Shown one piece after another: positions 35,615 through 46,712 of a DNA stretch of 64,000 bases. The DNA lies in assembly GCA_021404785.1 (NCBI GenBank), contig QWHH01000015.1, positions 1 to 64,000 on the forward strand, given 5' to 3'. The notes under the pieces were generated by a model. It searched no databases. It was not told the origin of the DNA and saw only the letters and a list, made by a program, of their open reading frames with translations. The translations under genes were made by a program, and so were the position numbers. Source of the stretch: Lysobacterales bacterium PRO7 (GTDB lineage Bacteria; Pseudomonadota; Gammaproteobacteria; Xanthomonadales; Rhodanobacteraceae). Numbering within the stretch: the first letter of the stretch is position 1; each line of letters opens with the position of its first letter.

Positions 35615-35643
35615 GCGCCGCCATTCGGGCGGCGCGCTTTTTT
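35615..35643 (+). terminator. rho-independent terminator
   Basis: gcgccgcc-attcg-ggcggcgc (8-bp perfect stem, 5-nt loop) followed by gc and a run of seven T. It ends the PKD gene only 12 bp before the isomerase start, so it could also act in the leader of that gene. Confidence 0.8.
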
Positions 35644-35654
35644 CAGGAACCGAA

Positions 35655-36668
35655 ATGAAATCGACAATCCACCTGTTTGGCAAAGCCGCTGGCGTCGTCG
35701 TCCTTGCCAGTGTGCTGGCGGGCGCTGGCGTGGCGGTAGCGCAGGACAAATCGCTTCCCCCCGGCGTCGTCGCCGAACAGAATGGCGTGCAGGTGACTTT
35801 GCAGGATATCGATGCCTTCGCTGCCCGGATTCCGGAAAAGGATCGTGCGGGTTTTTTCGATAGTCCCAAGCGCATCGAGACCACTATCCTGAGCTTGTTG
35901 CTGAAAAAGCAACTGACCGTGAAGGCGCGAGCGGAAAAGCTCGACAACGACCCGCTGGTGCAACGGCGGCTCCAGCTGTCTGCGGAAGATGTCTTGTCTG
36001 CCGTTCAGCTTGAGCATTATCAAAACGCGCTCAAGCAACCGGATTTCAGCGAACTGGCCCGCGAGTACTACCTTGCGCACAAGGACGAATTCGTCGAGAC
36101 GGGTGAAGTGGACGTCAAGCACGTACTGGTCTCGATCAAGGACCGCAGCGATGACGAAGCCAAGGCTCGCATCGGCAAGGTCGAAGCAGCGGCGCGCGCG
36201 AATCCGGACACGTTCGACAAGTTGGTCGACGAATACTCCGACGATCCGAGCAAGGCCGACAACCACGGCTTGATCGAGCATGCGGAATCCGGAAACATGG
36301 CACCGCCGTTCGCCAAGGCGGCCCTAGCGCTCACCAAGGTCGGTCAGGTCTCACCCATTGTCAAAACCGAATTCGGCTATCACGTCCTCAAACTGGTCAG
36401 GCACAAGCCTGACCGGCAGAAGTCCTACGACGAGATCAAGACTGCCCTGATCGAGAAATTGCGTGGCGACTGGGTCGGCCAGCAGATGGCGCAGTACACG
36501 GGCGATTTACGCGGAAAACCGCTGCAGGCCAGCCCCGACCTGGTCGCGTCCTTGCGTACCCGATTCCTTGCTGCGAGTGAGGTGACGCCGGAAATGGCGC
36601 AAAAGGCTGCCGAAGAAGCCGCGGCGAAAAAGAAGGCCGCCAAGCAAGAACCGGAAAAACAGGACTGA
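35655..36668 (+). CDS. periplasmic parvulin-type peptidyl-prolyl isomerase
   Basis: 337 residues from ATG 35655, which gives a proper signal peptide (cleavage near GVAVA|QDKS). Helical SurA/PpiD-like N-terminal chaperone region (about 35-150) and one PpiC rotamase domain (about 158-262: VDVKHVLVSIKDR, KLVDEYSDDPSKADNHGLIEH, PPFAKAALALTKVGQVSPIVKTEFGYHVLKLV), then a Lys/Ala/Glu-rich tail. Assists folding of exported proteins. Smaller than SurA (one rotamase domain, not two). Sits between exported-protein genes and a polysaccharide transporter; a strong hairpin follows. Confidence 0.88.
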   Translation: MKSTIHLFGKAAGVVVLASVLAGAGVAVAQDKSLPPGVVAEQNGVQVTLQDIDAFAARIPEKDRAGFFDSPKRIETTILSLLLKKQLTVKARAEKLDNDPLVQRRLQLSAEDVLSAVQLEHYQNALKQPDFSELAREYYLAHKDEFVETGEVDVKHVLVSIKDRSDDEAKARIGKVEAAARANPDTFDKLVDEYSDDPSKADNHGLIEHAESGNMAPPFAKAALALTKVGQVSPIVKTEFGYHVLKLVRHKPDRQKSYDEIKTALIEKLRGDWVGQQMAQYTGDLRGKPLQASPDLVASLRTRFLAASEVTPEMAQKAAEEAAAKKKAAKQEPEKQD

Positions 36669-36688
36669 GCTTGCAGCGCCTGCATGAC

Positions 36689-36720
36689 CCGCGCGCCTGC
36701 GGACAGGCGCGCGGCCGTTT
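36689..36720 (+). terminator. GC-rich hairpin, probable terminator
   Basis: ccgcgcgcctg-cgga-caggcgcgcgg, a perfect 11-bp stem with a 4-nt loop, followed by ccgttt. The T tail is short. It separates the isomerase gene from the wzm promoter region. Confidence 0.6.
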
Positions 36721-36728
36721 GCGATAAT
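36720..36728 (+). promoter_or_regulatory. candidate extended -10 promoter element for wzm-wzt
   Basis: TGCGATAAT, the same 9-mer as at 15093, lies 29 bp before the wzm ATG and directly after the hairpin. Confidence 0.4.
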
Positions 36729-36756
36729 CAGCGGCCTTACGCCATCAGGCCGGTTC

Positions 36757-37527
36757 ATGCCCGTGCTGCGCCTCGCGCTACACTTCATTCGACGCGACCT
36801 TCGCAATCGCTACCTCGGCAGTTTCAGCGGCGGATTGTGGGCGTTGCTGCAGCCACTGGCCCAGCTTGCGGTTTACAGCTTCGTCTTCGTCTATGTGTTC
36901 AAGGCGAAGGTCCCGGGATCGGATGCTCCAGGTTACGTGCCCTTCCTCGCATTGGCGCTGTGGCCCTGGAACGCATTTGCCGAGGGCCTGTCTCGGGCTA
37001 CAACGGCAATCCAGGACAACGCGGCCTTGATCCAGAAAGTGGCAATGCCGCGTGAAGTGCTGATCTTTGCCGCGGTGGCGGCCAGTTTTCTGGTTCAGGG
37101 AATCGGGTTCCTGGCCATCATTGTCGCGTTGTTCGCGTTTGGCGTTCCCATCGACCCGTTCGGGATCCCGCTTGTCGCGCTGGCGTATGTGCAGTTGTTC
37201 GCGCTGGCGTTGGGAATTGCATTCGTGTTTGCTGCCGTGCAGGTTTTTGTGCGTGACCTGTCTGCCGCGTTGCCACAGTTGCTGATGATCTGGATGTTTG
37301 CGTCGCCGGTATTTTATGCTCGCGAATCGCTGCCGGAGGCTTACCGCAGCTGGATGGCCCTGAATCCGTTCACGCACTATCCGGAGTTCATCCGCGGCGC
37401 CCTGCTGCATACGCCGGCACCGTCATTGGCAGGCGATGCCATTGCGCTCGCAAGTTCGCTGGCAGTACTGGCTATAGGCTGGGTCGTCTTCCGGCGCCTG
37501 GATCCGCATTTCGAGAATTTCTTGTGA
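36757..37527 (+). CDS. wzm: polysaccharide ABC transporter permease (Wzm-type)
   Basis: 256 residues with six predicted membrane segments and the ABC2-membrane pattern: RDLRNRYLGSFSGGLWALLQPL at the N-terminus (gate/interface helix), LALWPWNAFAEGL, VQVFVRDLSAALPQLLMIWMFASPVFY and the closing NPFTHYPEFIR. Together with Wzt it moves lipid-linked O-antigen or related glycan across the inner membrane. The stop overlaps the GTG of wzt. Start chosen at ATG 36757 for family length. Confidence 0.9.
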   Translation: MPVLRLALHFIRRDLRNRYLGSFSGGLWALLQPLAQLAVYSFVFVYVFKAKVPGSDAPGYVPFLALALWPWNAFAEGLSRATTAIQDNAALIQKVAMPREVLIFAAVAASFLVQGIGFLAIIVALFAFGVPIDPFGIPLVALAYVQLFALALGIAFVFAAVQVFVRDLSAALPQLLMIWMFASPVFYARESLPEAYRSWMALNPFTHYPEFIRGALLHTPAPSLAGDAIALASSLAVLAIGWVVFRRLDPHFENFL

Positions 37528-38735
37528 GCAGCGTGCTCGTCGAAGCCCGCGGTCTGGGCAAGTCGTATCCGCTTGTGTTCCGCGCGCGCGATCGCCTGCG
37601 CGCACTGTGGCGCTTGCTGGTCGGTCATCGCGACGCCGATTCCATTGCTGTATTGCGCGACGTGAGCCTGCGCGTGGAACGTGGCCAATCGCTTGGCCTG
37701 ATCGGCGAAAACGGGGCCGGCAAGTCCACACTGCTGAAATTGTTGACGGGCGTACTCACGCCCAGCGCAGGCAGTGTGAAGGTTGACGGTCGCGTCGGCG
37801 CGCTGCTGGAGCTTGGCGCCGGATTCCATCCCGACTATTCCGGTCGCGACAACATCGCGTTGTCTGCTGCGCTGTATGGATTGTCGGCGGAAGAAACACG
37901 CGCCAAGTTGCCGGAAATCGTCGCATTCGCCGACATCGGCCGATATATCGACGAGCCCGTCAAGCACTATTCATCGGGAATGACGGTGCGGCTTGGTTTT
38001 GCCATCGTCGCTGCGCTCAAACCGGATTTGCTGATCACCGATGAAGTGCTTGCGGTCGGCGACGAGGCGTTCCAGAAGAAGTGTGTGCGCTGGATGGAGG
38101 AATATCTGTCTGGCGGAGGCACGCTGATCCTGGTTTCGCACAGCATGTACCACGTGCAAAAGCTCTGCCGGCAGGCAATCTGGCTCAGGGCCGGACAAGT
38201 GGCGGCGAGCGGCGATGTTTTTGCGGTCACCCAGGCTTATCTCGCCTATCAGGAAAGCAAGTCAGCGCCTTCGACGCCGGCATCTGCACAGAATCTCGAA
38301 TTCCACATGCTTGATCTCGCCATCAACGGCAGCACGACCGATGTGCCCGTGCAAGTCGAAACGGGCGACGCCGTGCATGTGCGCGCCCGCGTGCGCTCGC
38401 GCGAGGGCAGGCCGCCGGTAATGCTGGTCGGAATCGCACGCATGGATGGCACGCCAATTTACGGCGTCAGCACAGAAATGGATGGCGTCTTCCCGGTTCG
38501 GGAAAATACTGATGTCTTCGCCCTCGATATCGAATTTGATCGTTTGCCGTTGCTGCCGGGCGCGTACGTGATCAAGGTACATCCGCTCGATTCGGAAGGC
38601 GTGCGCTTGTTCGATACGATCGAGCGGGGATTGACGGTGCGCGGGGCATCGCGTGAATTCGGAATGGTACGGCTTGCGCACAACTGGGGTAAGTCCGACG
38701 AAGGCGCAATGGATCGCAAGGTGACAGGGCAATGA
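37524..38735 (+). CDS. wzt: polysaccharide ABC transporter ATPase with carbohydrate-binding domain (Wzt-type)
   Basis: 403 residues from a GTG overlapping wzm. ABC ATPase at about 1-245 with Walker A GENGAGKST, signature HYSSGMTVRLGFA (the variant typical of this subfamily) and Walker B DLLITDEVLAVGD. The extra C-terminal domain (about 255-395, LEFHMLDLAINGSTTDV, VQVETGDAVHVRARVRS, LPGAYVIKVHPLD) matches the Wzt beta-sandwich that recognises the capped non-reducing end of O-polysaccharide, implying a glycan with a terminal modification. A methyltransferase follows at once, which fits a methyl cap. Confidence 0.92.
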   Translation: MSSVLVEARGLGKSYPLVFRARDRLRALWRLLVGHRDADSIAVLRDVSLRVERGQSLGLIGENGAGKSTLLKLLTGVLTPSAGSVKVDGRVGALLELGAGFHPDYSGRDNIALSAALYGLSAEETRAKLPEIVAFADIGRYIDEPVKHYSSGMTVRLGFAIVAALKPDLLITDEVLAVGDEAFQKKCVRWMEEYLSGGGTLILVSHSMYHVQKLCRQAIWLRAGQVAASGDVFAVTQAYLAYQESKSAPSTPASAQNLEFHMLDLAINGSTTDVPVQVETGDAVHVRARVRSREGRPPVMLVGIARMDGTPIYGVSTEMDGVFPVRENTDVFALDIEFDRLPLLPGAYVIKVHPLDSEGVRLFDTIERGLTVRGASREFGMVRLAHNWGKSDEGAMDRKVTGQ

Positions 38736-39589
38736 GCGGCGGCGCACTCGAATTCACCGGTGAGCGGTTCACGCCGGAATGCGTGCGCGAAATCCGTTAC
38801 GAGCATTTTGCGCGCTACGCATTCGCGCTTGGGCTTGCACGCGGCAAACGCGTGCTCGACGCGGCGTGTGGCGAAGGCTATGGCAGCGCGATGCTCGCCG
38901 GCAGCGCGGCCAGCGTGCTCGGCGTGGACATTGCCGAAGACGCCATTGCGCACGCGCGTTCGCGCTACGGCACGCAGGCGAACTTGCGCTTCGATCGCGG
39001 CGATTGCACAGCGCTGGACGTCGCCCCGGGGAGCTTCGACCTGGTTGTTTCGTTCGAGACGCTCGAACATGTGGCCGCACAACAGCAATTGATCGCCGGA
39101 TTCGCACGCGCGCTGGCCGATGACGGCGTCCTCGTCGTGTCGTCGCCGGACAAACGCACCTATAGCGACATCAGCGGGTTTCGCAACGAGTTCCACGTAC
39201 GCGAACTGTATCGGGACGAATTGCTGGCCTTGCTCGCACCGCATTTTCCACAGGTGCGGCTATACGGACAGAAATTGCTGTTCCAGTCGGCGATCTGGAA
39301 TCTGGATGCCGAACCCCGCACGGTCGCCGCGACTACCCTCGATGAATCCGCGCCGACGCCCTTGGCGGGTCTGGATTACGCGCCGCTGTATTTCATCGCC
39401 GTGTGTTCGCGCCGCGCGCTGCCGGAATTTCCCGATGCCAGTCTGTTTGGCGACCGCGAGGAATCGGTCTACGCGCATTACAATGGCGAGGTTCGCCGCA
39501 ACATGGCCGCTGGCGGCCGCATCGCCGAACTCGAAGCCGAAGTCGCGCGCCTGCGCGGCGAACTCGATCAATTGAAGCCGCAGCGCTGA
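38732..39589 (+). CDS. SAM-dependent methyltransferase with C-terminal coiled coil
   Basis: 285 residues, ATGA overlap with wzt. Class I methyltransferase fold: motif I VLDAACGEGYGSAMLA, acidic motif II (VLGVDIAED), DCTALDVAPGSFDLVVSFETLEH as motif III, and a late segment DKRTYSDISGFRNEFHVREL. The last 40 residues form a heptad-rich coiled coil (RIAELEAEVARLRGELDQL). In Wzm/Wzt pathways, methyltransferases with coiled coils cap the glycan chain and set its length; position and architecture suggest such a role here (inference). Confidence 0.85.
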   Translation: MSGGALEFTGERFTPECVREIRYEHFARYAFALGLARGKRVLDAACGEGYGSAMLAGSAASVLGVDIAEDAIAHARSRYGTQANLRFDRGDCTALDVAPGSFDLVVSFETLEHVAAQQQLIAGFARALADDGVLVVSSPDKRTYSDISGFRNEFHVRELYRDELLALLAPHFPQVRLYGQKLLFQSAIWNLDAEPRTVAATTLDESAPTPLAGLDYAPLYFIAVCSRRALPEFPDASLFGDREESVYAHYNGEVRRNMAAGGRIAELEAEVARLRGELDQLKPQR

Positions 39590-39616
39590 ACGCGCGCCGC
39601 CAGCATCCGGAAACAT

Positions 39617-41482
39617 ATGCAAACCACACTCAATTACCAGATCAATTATCCAGCGCCCGCTCTACGTCCCACACCCGTCGCCGATCCGAATGCGCCGCTG
39701 TTCGCTTCCGAGGACGGCCTGGTTGCTTCCTTGTCCAGCCAGGAATGCATTTTCCAGATCAAGCGCAATGGCGACACCCACGTCATGACGTTCCAGGTAT
39801 TGCAGGCGCTGGATCAATGCCGTGAATTCCGCAGCCTCGACGAACATGCCGCACGCATCGAGTCGACGATTGCCGGACTGGCGGGAAAGCGCGAGGGTAT
39901 CCAGCGCGTGTTCGAGAATCTCATCCAGCGCGGACTGCTGGTATCCGATGACCAGTTCATCCAGCGTTTGACGCAGGCGCGCGCGCGGGCAGTCGTGGAC
40001 CTCCGCGGCGTATTCATCCGCGCCTGTGACCGGCCCGAGCAACTTTCGCGCCTGCTCGTATCGCTGGGCGACTACGAGCGCCGCCATCGTGCTGGCCGCC
40101 GCTACACCGTGCTCGACGATTCGTCATTGCCGGCACACGCGAATGATCAGCGCGACGCCTTGCGCGAATTCGCGCGCACGACCGGGTGCAAGGTGCACTA
40201 CATTGGACGCGCAGAATCGGCAAAACTCGCCGAACGTCTGGGCAAGGCCGTACCGCAAGCGCAAATTGCCGTGCAGCGTCTGCTCATTCGCGATGCGCAT
40301 CCGCAGTCGCAGCGCTTTGGCGGCGGCCGTGGTTGGAACCTTGCCATATTGCTGTCGGCTGGCACGCGCCTGGCCTTGCTCGACGACGATCTCGTGCTGC
40401 CGCTGCGCCGTCCGAATTACGCGCGTGCGGGACTCGATCCAAACCCGAATGCGCAGCAAACGGCCCGATTCCAGCTTGGTATGGAACAAGCACTCGGCGC
40501 CGGCAGTGAAATCGACGATGATCCATTCGAGCTTCATCTGCGCGCCTGCGGCAATTCACTGGGCGGGATTCTGGAATCGGCATATCCGATCGATCGCGGC
40601 GACTTGCGTGGCATCAACATGGGCAGGCTTGACCTGTTTTCAGAGTCGGCGCGCATCGTCTCGACGCAAGCGGCAAGCCGCGGCAGTTCGCGCAGCGGTT
40701 TTGGCCTGTGGCTGTATCAGCTTTCCGGCGAGAGTCGCGCCGAATTCTGGCGCGATCGCGAAAGCTATCTGCGCAATTGCGAAGCGCGTTTCGTGGAGCA
40801 GGGCCAGGCACAGGCGCAGGTTCTGGCTGTGGCGGGCTTCACGCCACTGACGATCGACAATGCACAACTGCTGCCGTGCTCGAATCCCGTTGGTCGCGGA
40901 CAGGATTCGATGACCAGCGCCTTGACCCGATTCTGCCATCCGGACGCGGTGACCTTGGCATTGCCGGAAACCATCGGCCACGCGCAGGAATCCGAGCGCA
41001 AGCGTTCGGCCCAGACCCTGGCGGCCCATGTTCCGCATGTAAATTATTTCCTGCGCGAATTCGTGCAGCGCCAGTTCGGCCTGTTCCATGCTGCTGATCC
41101 GGCCGCGCGCCTGCAGCTGCTCGCCGCGACCTTGCGTGATCTGGCAGGAGCGAGCGAGCGCAATCGCATTGCCCACTTGCGCGAGTACCTGAGTTATTCG
41201 CGCGCCGACATCATCGATCGCCTGCAGCATCAGATCGAAGCGGCGGAAAACGCGCCGGTGTACTGGTTGGCCGATGCGCGCGAGATCGTGCAGGCCAACG
41301 GCAAGGCGCTGCTGGCCAACGCGCCGCCGCGTCTGGGCGACTGGCCGCAGGACATCGACGCATCGGGCTGCGCAACAGCCTTGCGCGATGAATGCGAGAC
41401 GTTTGCCGAGCTGTGCGAACACTGGCCGGCATTGTGGGCGCATGCCGCGGAGCAGGGCGAAAAACTCCTTGCCCAGGCCTGA
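39617..41482 (+). CDS. PqqD-like / glycosyltransferase-like fusion protein
   Basis: 621 residues, start after a short gap from the methyltransferase. The first about 115 residues look like a PqqD-type winged helix (QVLQALDQCREFRSLDEHAA ... VFENLIQRGLLVSD), a fold that binds peptides or acts as a docking module. From about 130 a GT-A-like region follows (VFIRACDRPEQLSRLLVSL, YTVLDDSSLP, GWNLAILLSAGTRLALLDDD with an Asp-rich metal-site-like motif), then an unassigned helical C-terminal half (NPVGRGQDSMTSALTRFC, HVNYFLREFVQRQFGL). No close known family recalled. Its place between a methyltransferase and a GT2, in the Wzm/Wzt module, suggests glycan synthesis or glycosylation of a bound protein. 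Domain calls are by pattern only. Confidence 0.6.
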   Translation: MQTTLNYQINYPAPALRPTPVADPNAPLFASEDGLVASLSSQECIFQIKRNGDTHVMTFQVLQALDQCREFRSLDEHAARIESTIAGLAGKREGIQRVFENLIQRGLLVSDDQFIQRLTQARARAVVDLRGVFIRACDRPEQLSRLLVSLGDYERRHRAGRRYTVLDDSSLPAHANDQRDALREFARTTGCKVHYIGRAESAKLAERLGKAVPQAQIAVQRLLIRDAHPQSQRFGGGRGWNLAILLSAGTRLALLDDDLVLPLRRPNYARAGLDPNPNAQQTARFQLGMEQALGAGSEIDDDPFELHLRACGNSLGGILESAYPIDRGDLRGINMGRLDLFSESARIVSTQAASRGSSRSGFGLWLYQLSGESRAEFWRDRESYLRNCEARFVEQGQAQAQVLAVAGFTPLTIDNAQLLPCSNPVGRGQDSMTSALTRFCHPDAVTLALPETIGHAQESERKRSAQTLAAHVPHVNYFLREFVQRQFGLFHAADPAARLQLLAATLRDLAGASERNRIAHLREYLSYSRADIIDRLQHQIEAAENAPVYWLADAREIVQANGKALLANAPPRLGDWPQDIDASGCATALRDECETFAELCEHWPALWAHAAEQGEKLLAQA

Positions 41483-41483
41483 C

Positions 41484-42350
41484 GTGGCGCAAACGCCCGG
41501 ACTGACCAGCGTCGTGATCGTCGCCGCCGACAGCGGCGAGGATCTGGGTGTTTGTGTCGAATGCCTGCTCGCCAGCACGGTGCCGATCGAAGTCATCGTC
41601 AGTGACAATGAATCGCGCGACGGCTCGATTGAGGCGCTCGCGACGCGTTGGCGCGACGAGCCACGCCTGCGCATCCTGCGCAATGGCTCGAATCTCGGCT
41701 TCGGTGCCGGCTGCAACCGCGGTGCAGCGCAGGCGCATGGCGATGCGTTGCTGTTCCTGAATCCGGATTGCCGCATCGAACCAGCCACGATCGCACGCAT
41801 GCGTGCGCTGATGCGCCCGGATACTGGAGTCGTTGGAGCGGCAATCGTCGCATCCGACGGCACGTCGGAACCGGCCAGCCGCCGCCGCGATCCTTTCCTG
41901 CGCCGCGCGCTGATGAGCATGATGGGCCGGGACGAAATCAATGTCGCTGCGGACGCGGCGGACTTACAAGTGGTGGACATCGTCTCCGGCGCGGCGATGC
42001 TGCTGCCGCGACCAGCATTCGATGCGGTGAACGGTTTTGACGAAGGCTATTTCCTGCATTGCGAGGACATGGACCTGTGCCGACGCGTGCGCGATGCCGG
42101 CTTGCGTGTCGCGTGCGCGAATTCGGTGCGCATCGTGCATGCGAAGGGAACATCCAGTCGGACACGGCCATTTTTCGTTGCGTTTCACAAGCACAGCGGC
42201 ATGTGGCGCTGGTTCCGGAAATTCGACCCGGCGTCACGCAACCCTGGTATCCGCGGGGTGGTGTGGTGCGGATTGTGGCTGCATTACGCAGCCCTGACGT
42301 TGCGCTACGCGTGGCAATGGATGAAGGCGCGCATCAGCGCCAGCGGTTGA
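41484..42350 (+). CDS. glycosyltransferase family 2 protein
   Basis: 288 residues from GTG 41484, one base after the previous stop; a longer frame upstream is only overlap with that gene. GT2 features: [66 protein letters not shown] (metal-site region) and [20 protein letters not shown], the pattern of rhamnosyltransferase-like WcaE/WbbL enzymes. Hydrophobic stretches near the C-terminus suggest membrane contact. Last gene of the Wzm/Wzt module; its 3' end overlaps the convergent pyrF by 17 bp. Confidence 0.87.
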   Translation: MAQTPGLTSVVIVAADSGEDLGVCVECLLASTVPIEVIVSDNESRDGSIEALATRWRDEPRLRILRNGSNLGFGAGCNRGAAQAHGDALLFLNPDCRIEPATIARMRALMRPDTGVVGAAIVASDGTSEPASRRRDPFLRRALMSMMGRDEINVAADAADLQVVDIVSGAAMLLPRPAFDAVNGFDEGYFLHCEDMDLCRRVRDAGLRVACANSVRIVHAKGTSSRTRPFFVAFHKHSGMWRWFRKFDPASRNPGIRGVVWCGLWLHYAALTLRYAWQWMKARISASG

Positions 42351-43146
42351 TCTCATTGCGCAATTTCTGCGCTTCGCGCCGCGCTGCATCAGCGAAGTCT
42401 TCGCCCGATCCCGCATACAGGATCGCGCGCGAGGAGCTGATGATAAGTCCCGCGCCTTGCACATTCCGGCCATTGTTCACCACGGCCTGAACATCGCCAC
42501 CTTGTGCACCCACCCCGGGGACGAGCAGTGGCATGTCGCCGACAATTTCGCGCACGGCGCGCAATTCGTCGGGATAGGTCGCGCCGACGACCAGCGCGCA
42601 GTTGCCGTTGCCATTCCATTCACGCGCCACGAGTTGCGCGACGTGCTGGTAAAGAGGGCGGCCACCAACATCCAGATCCTGCAGGTCGCGCGCGCCGGGA
42701 TTGGACGTGCGGCACAGCACGATCACGCCTTTGTCGCCGCGGTCAAGGAACGGCTGCACGGAATCGCGGCCGAGATAGGGATTGACCGTCACCGCATCGG
42801 CGCCGTAGCGGTCGAATGCTTCCGCTGCGTAGTGATTCGCGGTCGAACCGATGTCGCCACGCTTGGCATCCAGGATTACCGGCACGCCTGGGTGCGAAGT
42901 GTGGATGTGCGCGATCAGGCGCCCCAGCGCATCCTCCGCGCGTTGCGCAGCAAAGTGCGCGAACTGCGGCTTGAACGCGCAAACGAGGCCGGCCGTGGCA
43001 TCCACGATGTCGCGGCAGAACTCGAATATCGCGTCGGGTCTTGCGCGCAAATGCGCGGGAAACTTTGCCGGTTCCGGATCGAGGCCAATGCAAAGCAGCG
43101 ACGCCTTCCTGCGTGCTGCTGCGTCGATGGCCGCGACGAAGGACAT
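42334..43146 (-). CDS. pyrF: orotidine 5'-phosphate decarboxylase (type 2)
   Basis: 270 residues, the size of the longer PyrF subfamily. Conserved: [14 protein letters not shown] at the N-terminus, catalytic [13 protein letters not shown] (Asp93, Lys95, Asp98), [24 protein letters not shown] and the phosphate-binding [10 protein letters not shown] near the end. Catalyses the last step of UMP synthesis. Two bases separate it from the ettA stop, so ettA and pyrF may be co-transcribed. Confidence 0.95.
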   Translation of the reverse strand: MSFVAAIDAAARRKASLLCIGLDPEPAKFPAHLRARPDAIFEFCRDIVDATAGLVCAFKPQFAHFAAQRAEDALGRLIAHIHTSHPGVPVILDAKRGDIGSTANHYAAEAFDRYGADAVTVNPYLGRDSVQPFLDRGDKGVIVLCRTSNPGARDLQDLDVGGRPLYQHVAQLVAREWNGNGNCALVVGATYPDELRAVREIVGDMPLLVPGVGAQGGDVQAVVNNGRNVQGAGLIISSSRAILYAGSGEDFADAARREAQKLRNEINRWR

Positions 43147-43148
43147 GT

Positions 43149-44810
<1,662 letters not shown>

Positions 44811-44905
44811 GGGATTCCTGCCTGTTGGCTAGCCCGCAATTATATCGCGCAGCGTGCGTCCGGCGCAGGTAAAATGAGCAAACAACCCGCCGGAGACCGT
44901 ACCCG

Positions 44906-46177
44906 ATGTTCGCCGCCAACCTGAAAATCGAAGGCTATGACCCCGAACTTGGCAAGGCCATCGCCGCCGAGCACCAGCGTCAGGAAGATCACGTCGAGTT
45001 GATCGCTTCCGAAAACTACGCCAGTCCGCGCGTGCTCGAAGCGCAGGGCAGTGTGCTGACCAACAAATACGCCGAAGGCTATCCCGGCAAACGCTATTAC
45101 GGCGGTTGCGAATTCGTTGACGTGGCCGAGCAACTCGCCATCGACCGGCTGAAAAAACTGTTCGATTGCGATTACGCCAATGTGCAGCCACATTCCGGTT
45201 CACAGGCGAATCAAGCCGTGTACTTCGCCCTGCTCAATCCGGGCGACAAGATTCTGGGCATGTCGCTGGCGCACGGCGGGCATCTCACCCATGGCGCCAA
45301 GGTGAATCTGTCCGGCAAGATCCTCAACGCCGTGCAGTACGGCGTGAATGCGGACGGTTTCATCGACTATGCCGAGGTCGAAAAGCTCGCGCTCGAGCAC
45401 AAACCAAGAATGGTAGTTGCGGGATTCTCGGCCTATTCGCAGGTGATCGACTGGGCGCGCTTTCGCGCTATCGCCGACAAGGTCGGCGCCTACCTGTTCG
45501 TGGACATGGCGCACATCGCCGGACTCATCGCCGCGGGCGTGTATCCGAGCCCGCTGCCGCACGCGCATGTGGTCACCTCGACCACGCACAAAACCCTGCG
45601 CGGTCCGCGCGGCGGCTTGATCGTGGCGAAAAATTCGGCGATGGGCGAACATGCCGAAGACATCGTCAAGAAATTGCAGTCCATTGTATTCCCCGGCATC
45701 CAGGGCGGCCCGCTGATGCATGTGATCGCGGCCAAGGCCGTCGCGTTCAAGGAAGCGCTGGAACCGGAATTCAAGACCTACCAGCAACAGGTCGTGAAGA
45801 ACGCCAAGGCGATGGCGAAAACGATGATCGCGCGCGGTTACAAGATCGTCTCCGGCGGCACCGAGGATCACCTGATGCTGGTCGACCTGATCGGCAAGAC
45901 GATCACCGGCAAGGATGCCGAAGCCGCATTGGGCAAGGCCCACATTACCGTCAACAAGAACGCCGTGCCGAACGATCCGCAGAAGCCGTTCGTGACATCC
46001 GGATTGCGCATCGGCACGCCGGCGGTGACCACGCGCGGTTACGGCGAGGCCGACTGCATCGAGCTCGCGAACTGGATTTGCGACGTCCTCGACGCGCCGG
46101 ACGACGAGGCCGTGATCGCGAAGGTGCGCGAGAAGGTGACCGCGCAATGCCGCAAATTTCCGGTGTATGCCGCGTAA
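44906..46177 (+). CDS. glyA: serine hydroxymethyltransferase
   Basis: 423 residues of the PLP fold-type I family. Seen: [54 protein letters not shown], the PLP-lysine motif [16 protein letters not shown] (Lys229) and [14 protein letters not shown]. Interconverts serine and glycine with tetrahydrofolate. cggaga lies upstream of the ATG; a taaaat in the gap (44872 region) is a possible -10. nrdR follows 16 bp downstream, and glyA-nrdR-ribD-ribE is the usual order in this group. Confidence 0.96.
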   Translation: MFAANLKIEGYDPELGKAIAAEHQRQEDHVELIASENYASPRVLEAQGSVLTNKYAEGYPGKRYYGGCEFVDVAEQLAIDRLKKLFDCDYANVQPHSGSQANQAVYFALLNPGDKILGMSLAHGGHLTHGAKVNLSGKILNAVQYGVNADGFIDYAEVEKLALEHKPRMVVAGFSAYSQVIDWARFRAIADKVGAYLFVDMAHIAGLIAAGVYPSPLPHAHVVTSTTHKTLRGPRGGLIVAKNSAMGEHAEDIVKKLQSIVFPGIQGGPLMHVIAAKAVAFKEALEPEFKTYQQQVVKNAKAMAKTMIARGYKIVSGGTEDHLMLVDLIGKTITGKDAEAALGKAHITVNKNAVPNDPQKPFVTSGLRIGTPAVTTRGYGEADCIELANWICDVLDAPDDEAVIAKVREKVTAQCRKFPVYAA

Positions 46178-46193
46178 TTCGACATAACCCTGC

Positions 46194-46712
46194 GTGCATT
46201 GCCCGTTTTGCCAGCATGTAGACACGCGGGTCATCGACTCGCGCGAATCCGAAGACGGCACGACGATCCGGCGTCGTCGCGAATGCACGCATTGCGGCGA
46301 ACGCTTCAACACGTTCGAAACGATGGAGATCAAGCTGCCGGCGATCGTCAAAAGCGATGGTCGCCGCGAAGCCTTCGGCGAACACAAGCTGCGCACCGGC
46401 GTGGAACGCGCGTTGCAAAAGCGCCCGGTCGCGAGCGATGCGGTCGACAACGTGGTGCGTGAAGTCGTGCGCCAGTTGCGCGGCGTCAACGAGCGCGAAG
46501 TGCCTTCACGCCTGCTCGGCGAATGGGTGATGACGGAATTGAAACGCCTGGATCAGGTCGCCTACGTGCGTTTTGCCTCGGTCTACCGGCGCTTCGAGGA
46601 CGTGCAGGCATTTCGCGAAGAAATCGAGAAACTCGAAAAAGACTTGCCCGAACTCGAGGGCTTGCAGTTGCCATTGCTCGGCGATCTGCGCCAGCGCAAG
46701 AAATCCTCATGA
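46194..46712 (+). CDS. nrdR: transcriptional repressor NrdR
   Basis: 172 residues from GTG 46194, which gives the invariant MHCPFC N-terminus. Zinc ribbon Cys3, Cys6, Cys31, Cys34 ([17 protein letters not shown]), then the ATP-cone (about 45-135: [27 protein letters not shown]). Represses ribonucleotide reductase genes according to ATP/dATP. Slightly longer than the common 150-160 residues through its C-terminal tail. ATGA overlap with ribD. Confidence 0.95.
   Translation: MHCPFCQHVDTRVIDSRESEDGTTIRRRRECTHCGERFNTFETMEIKLPAIVKSDGRREAFGEHKLRTGVERALQKRPVASDAVDNVVREVVRQLRGVNEREVPSRLLGEWVMTELKRLDQVAYVRFASVYRRFEDVQAFREEIEKLEKDLPELEGLQLPLLGDLRQRKKSS

Noticed and set aside
45200-46489. 429-codon minus-strand open frame opposite glyA and nrdR
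   Set aside because: Spans two well-supported plus-strand genes and shows no family features.
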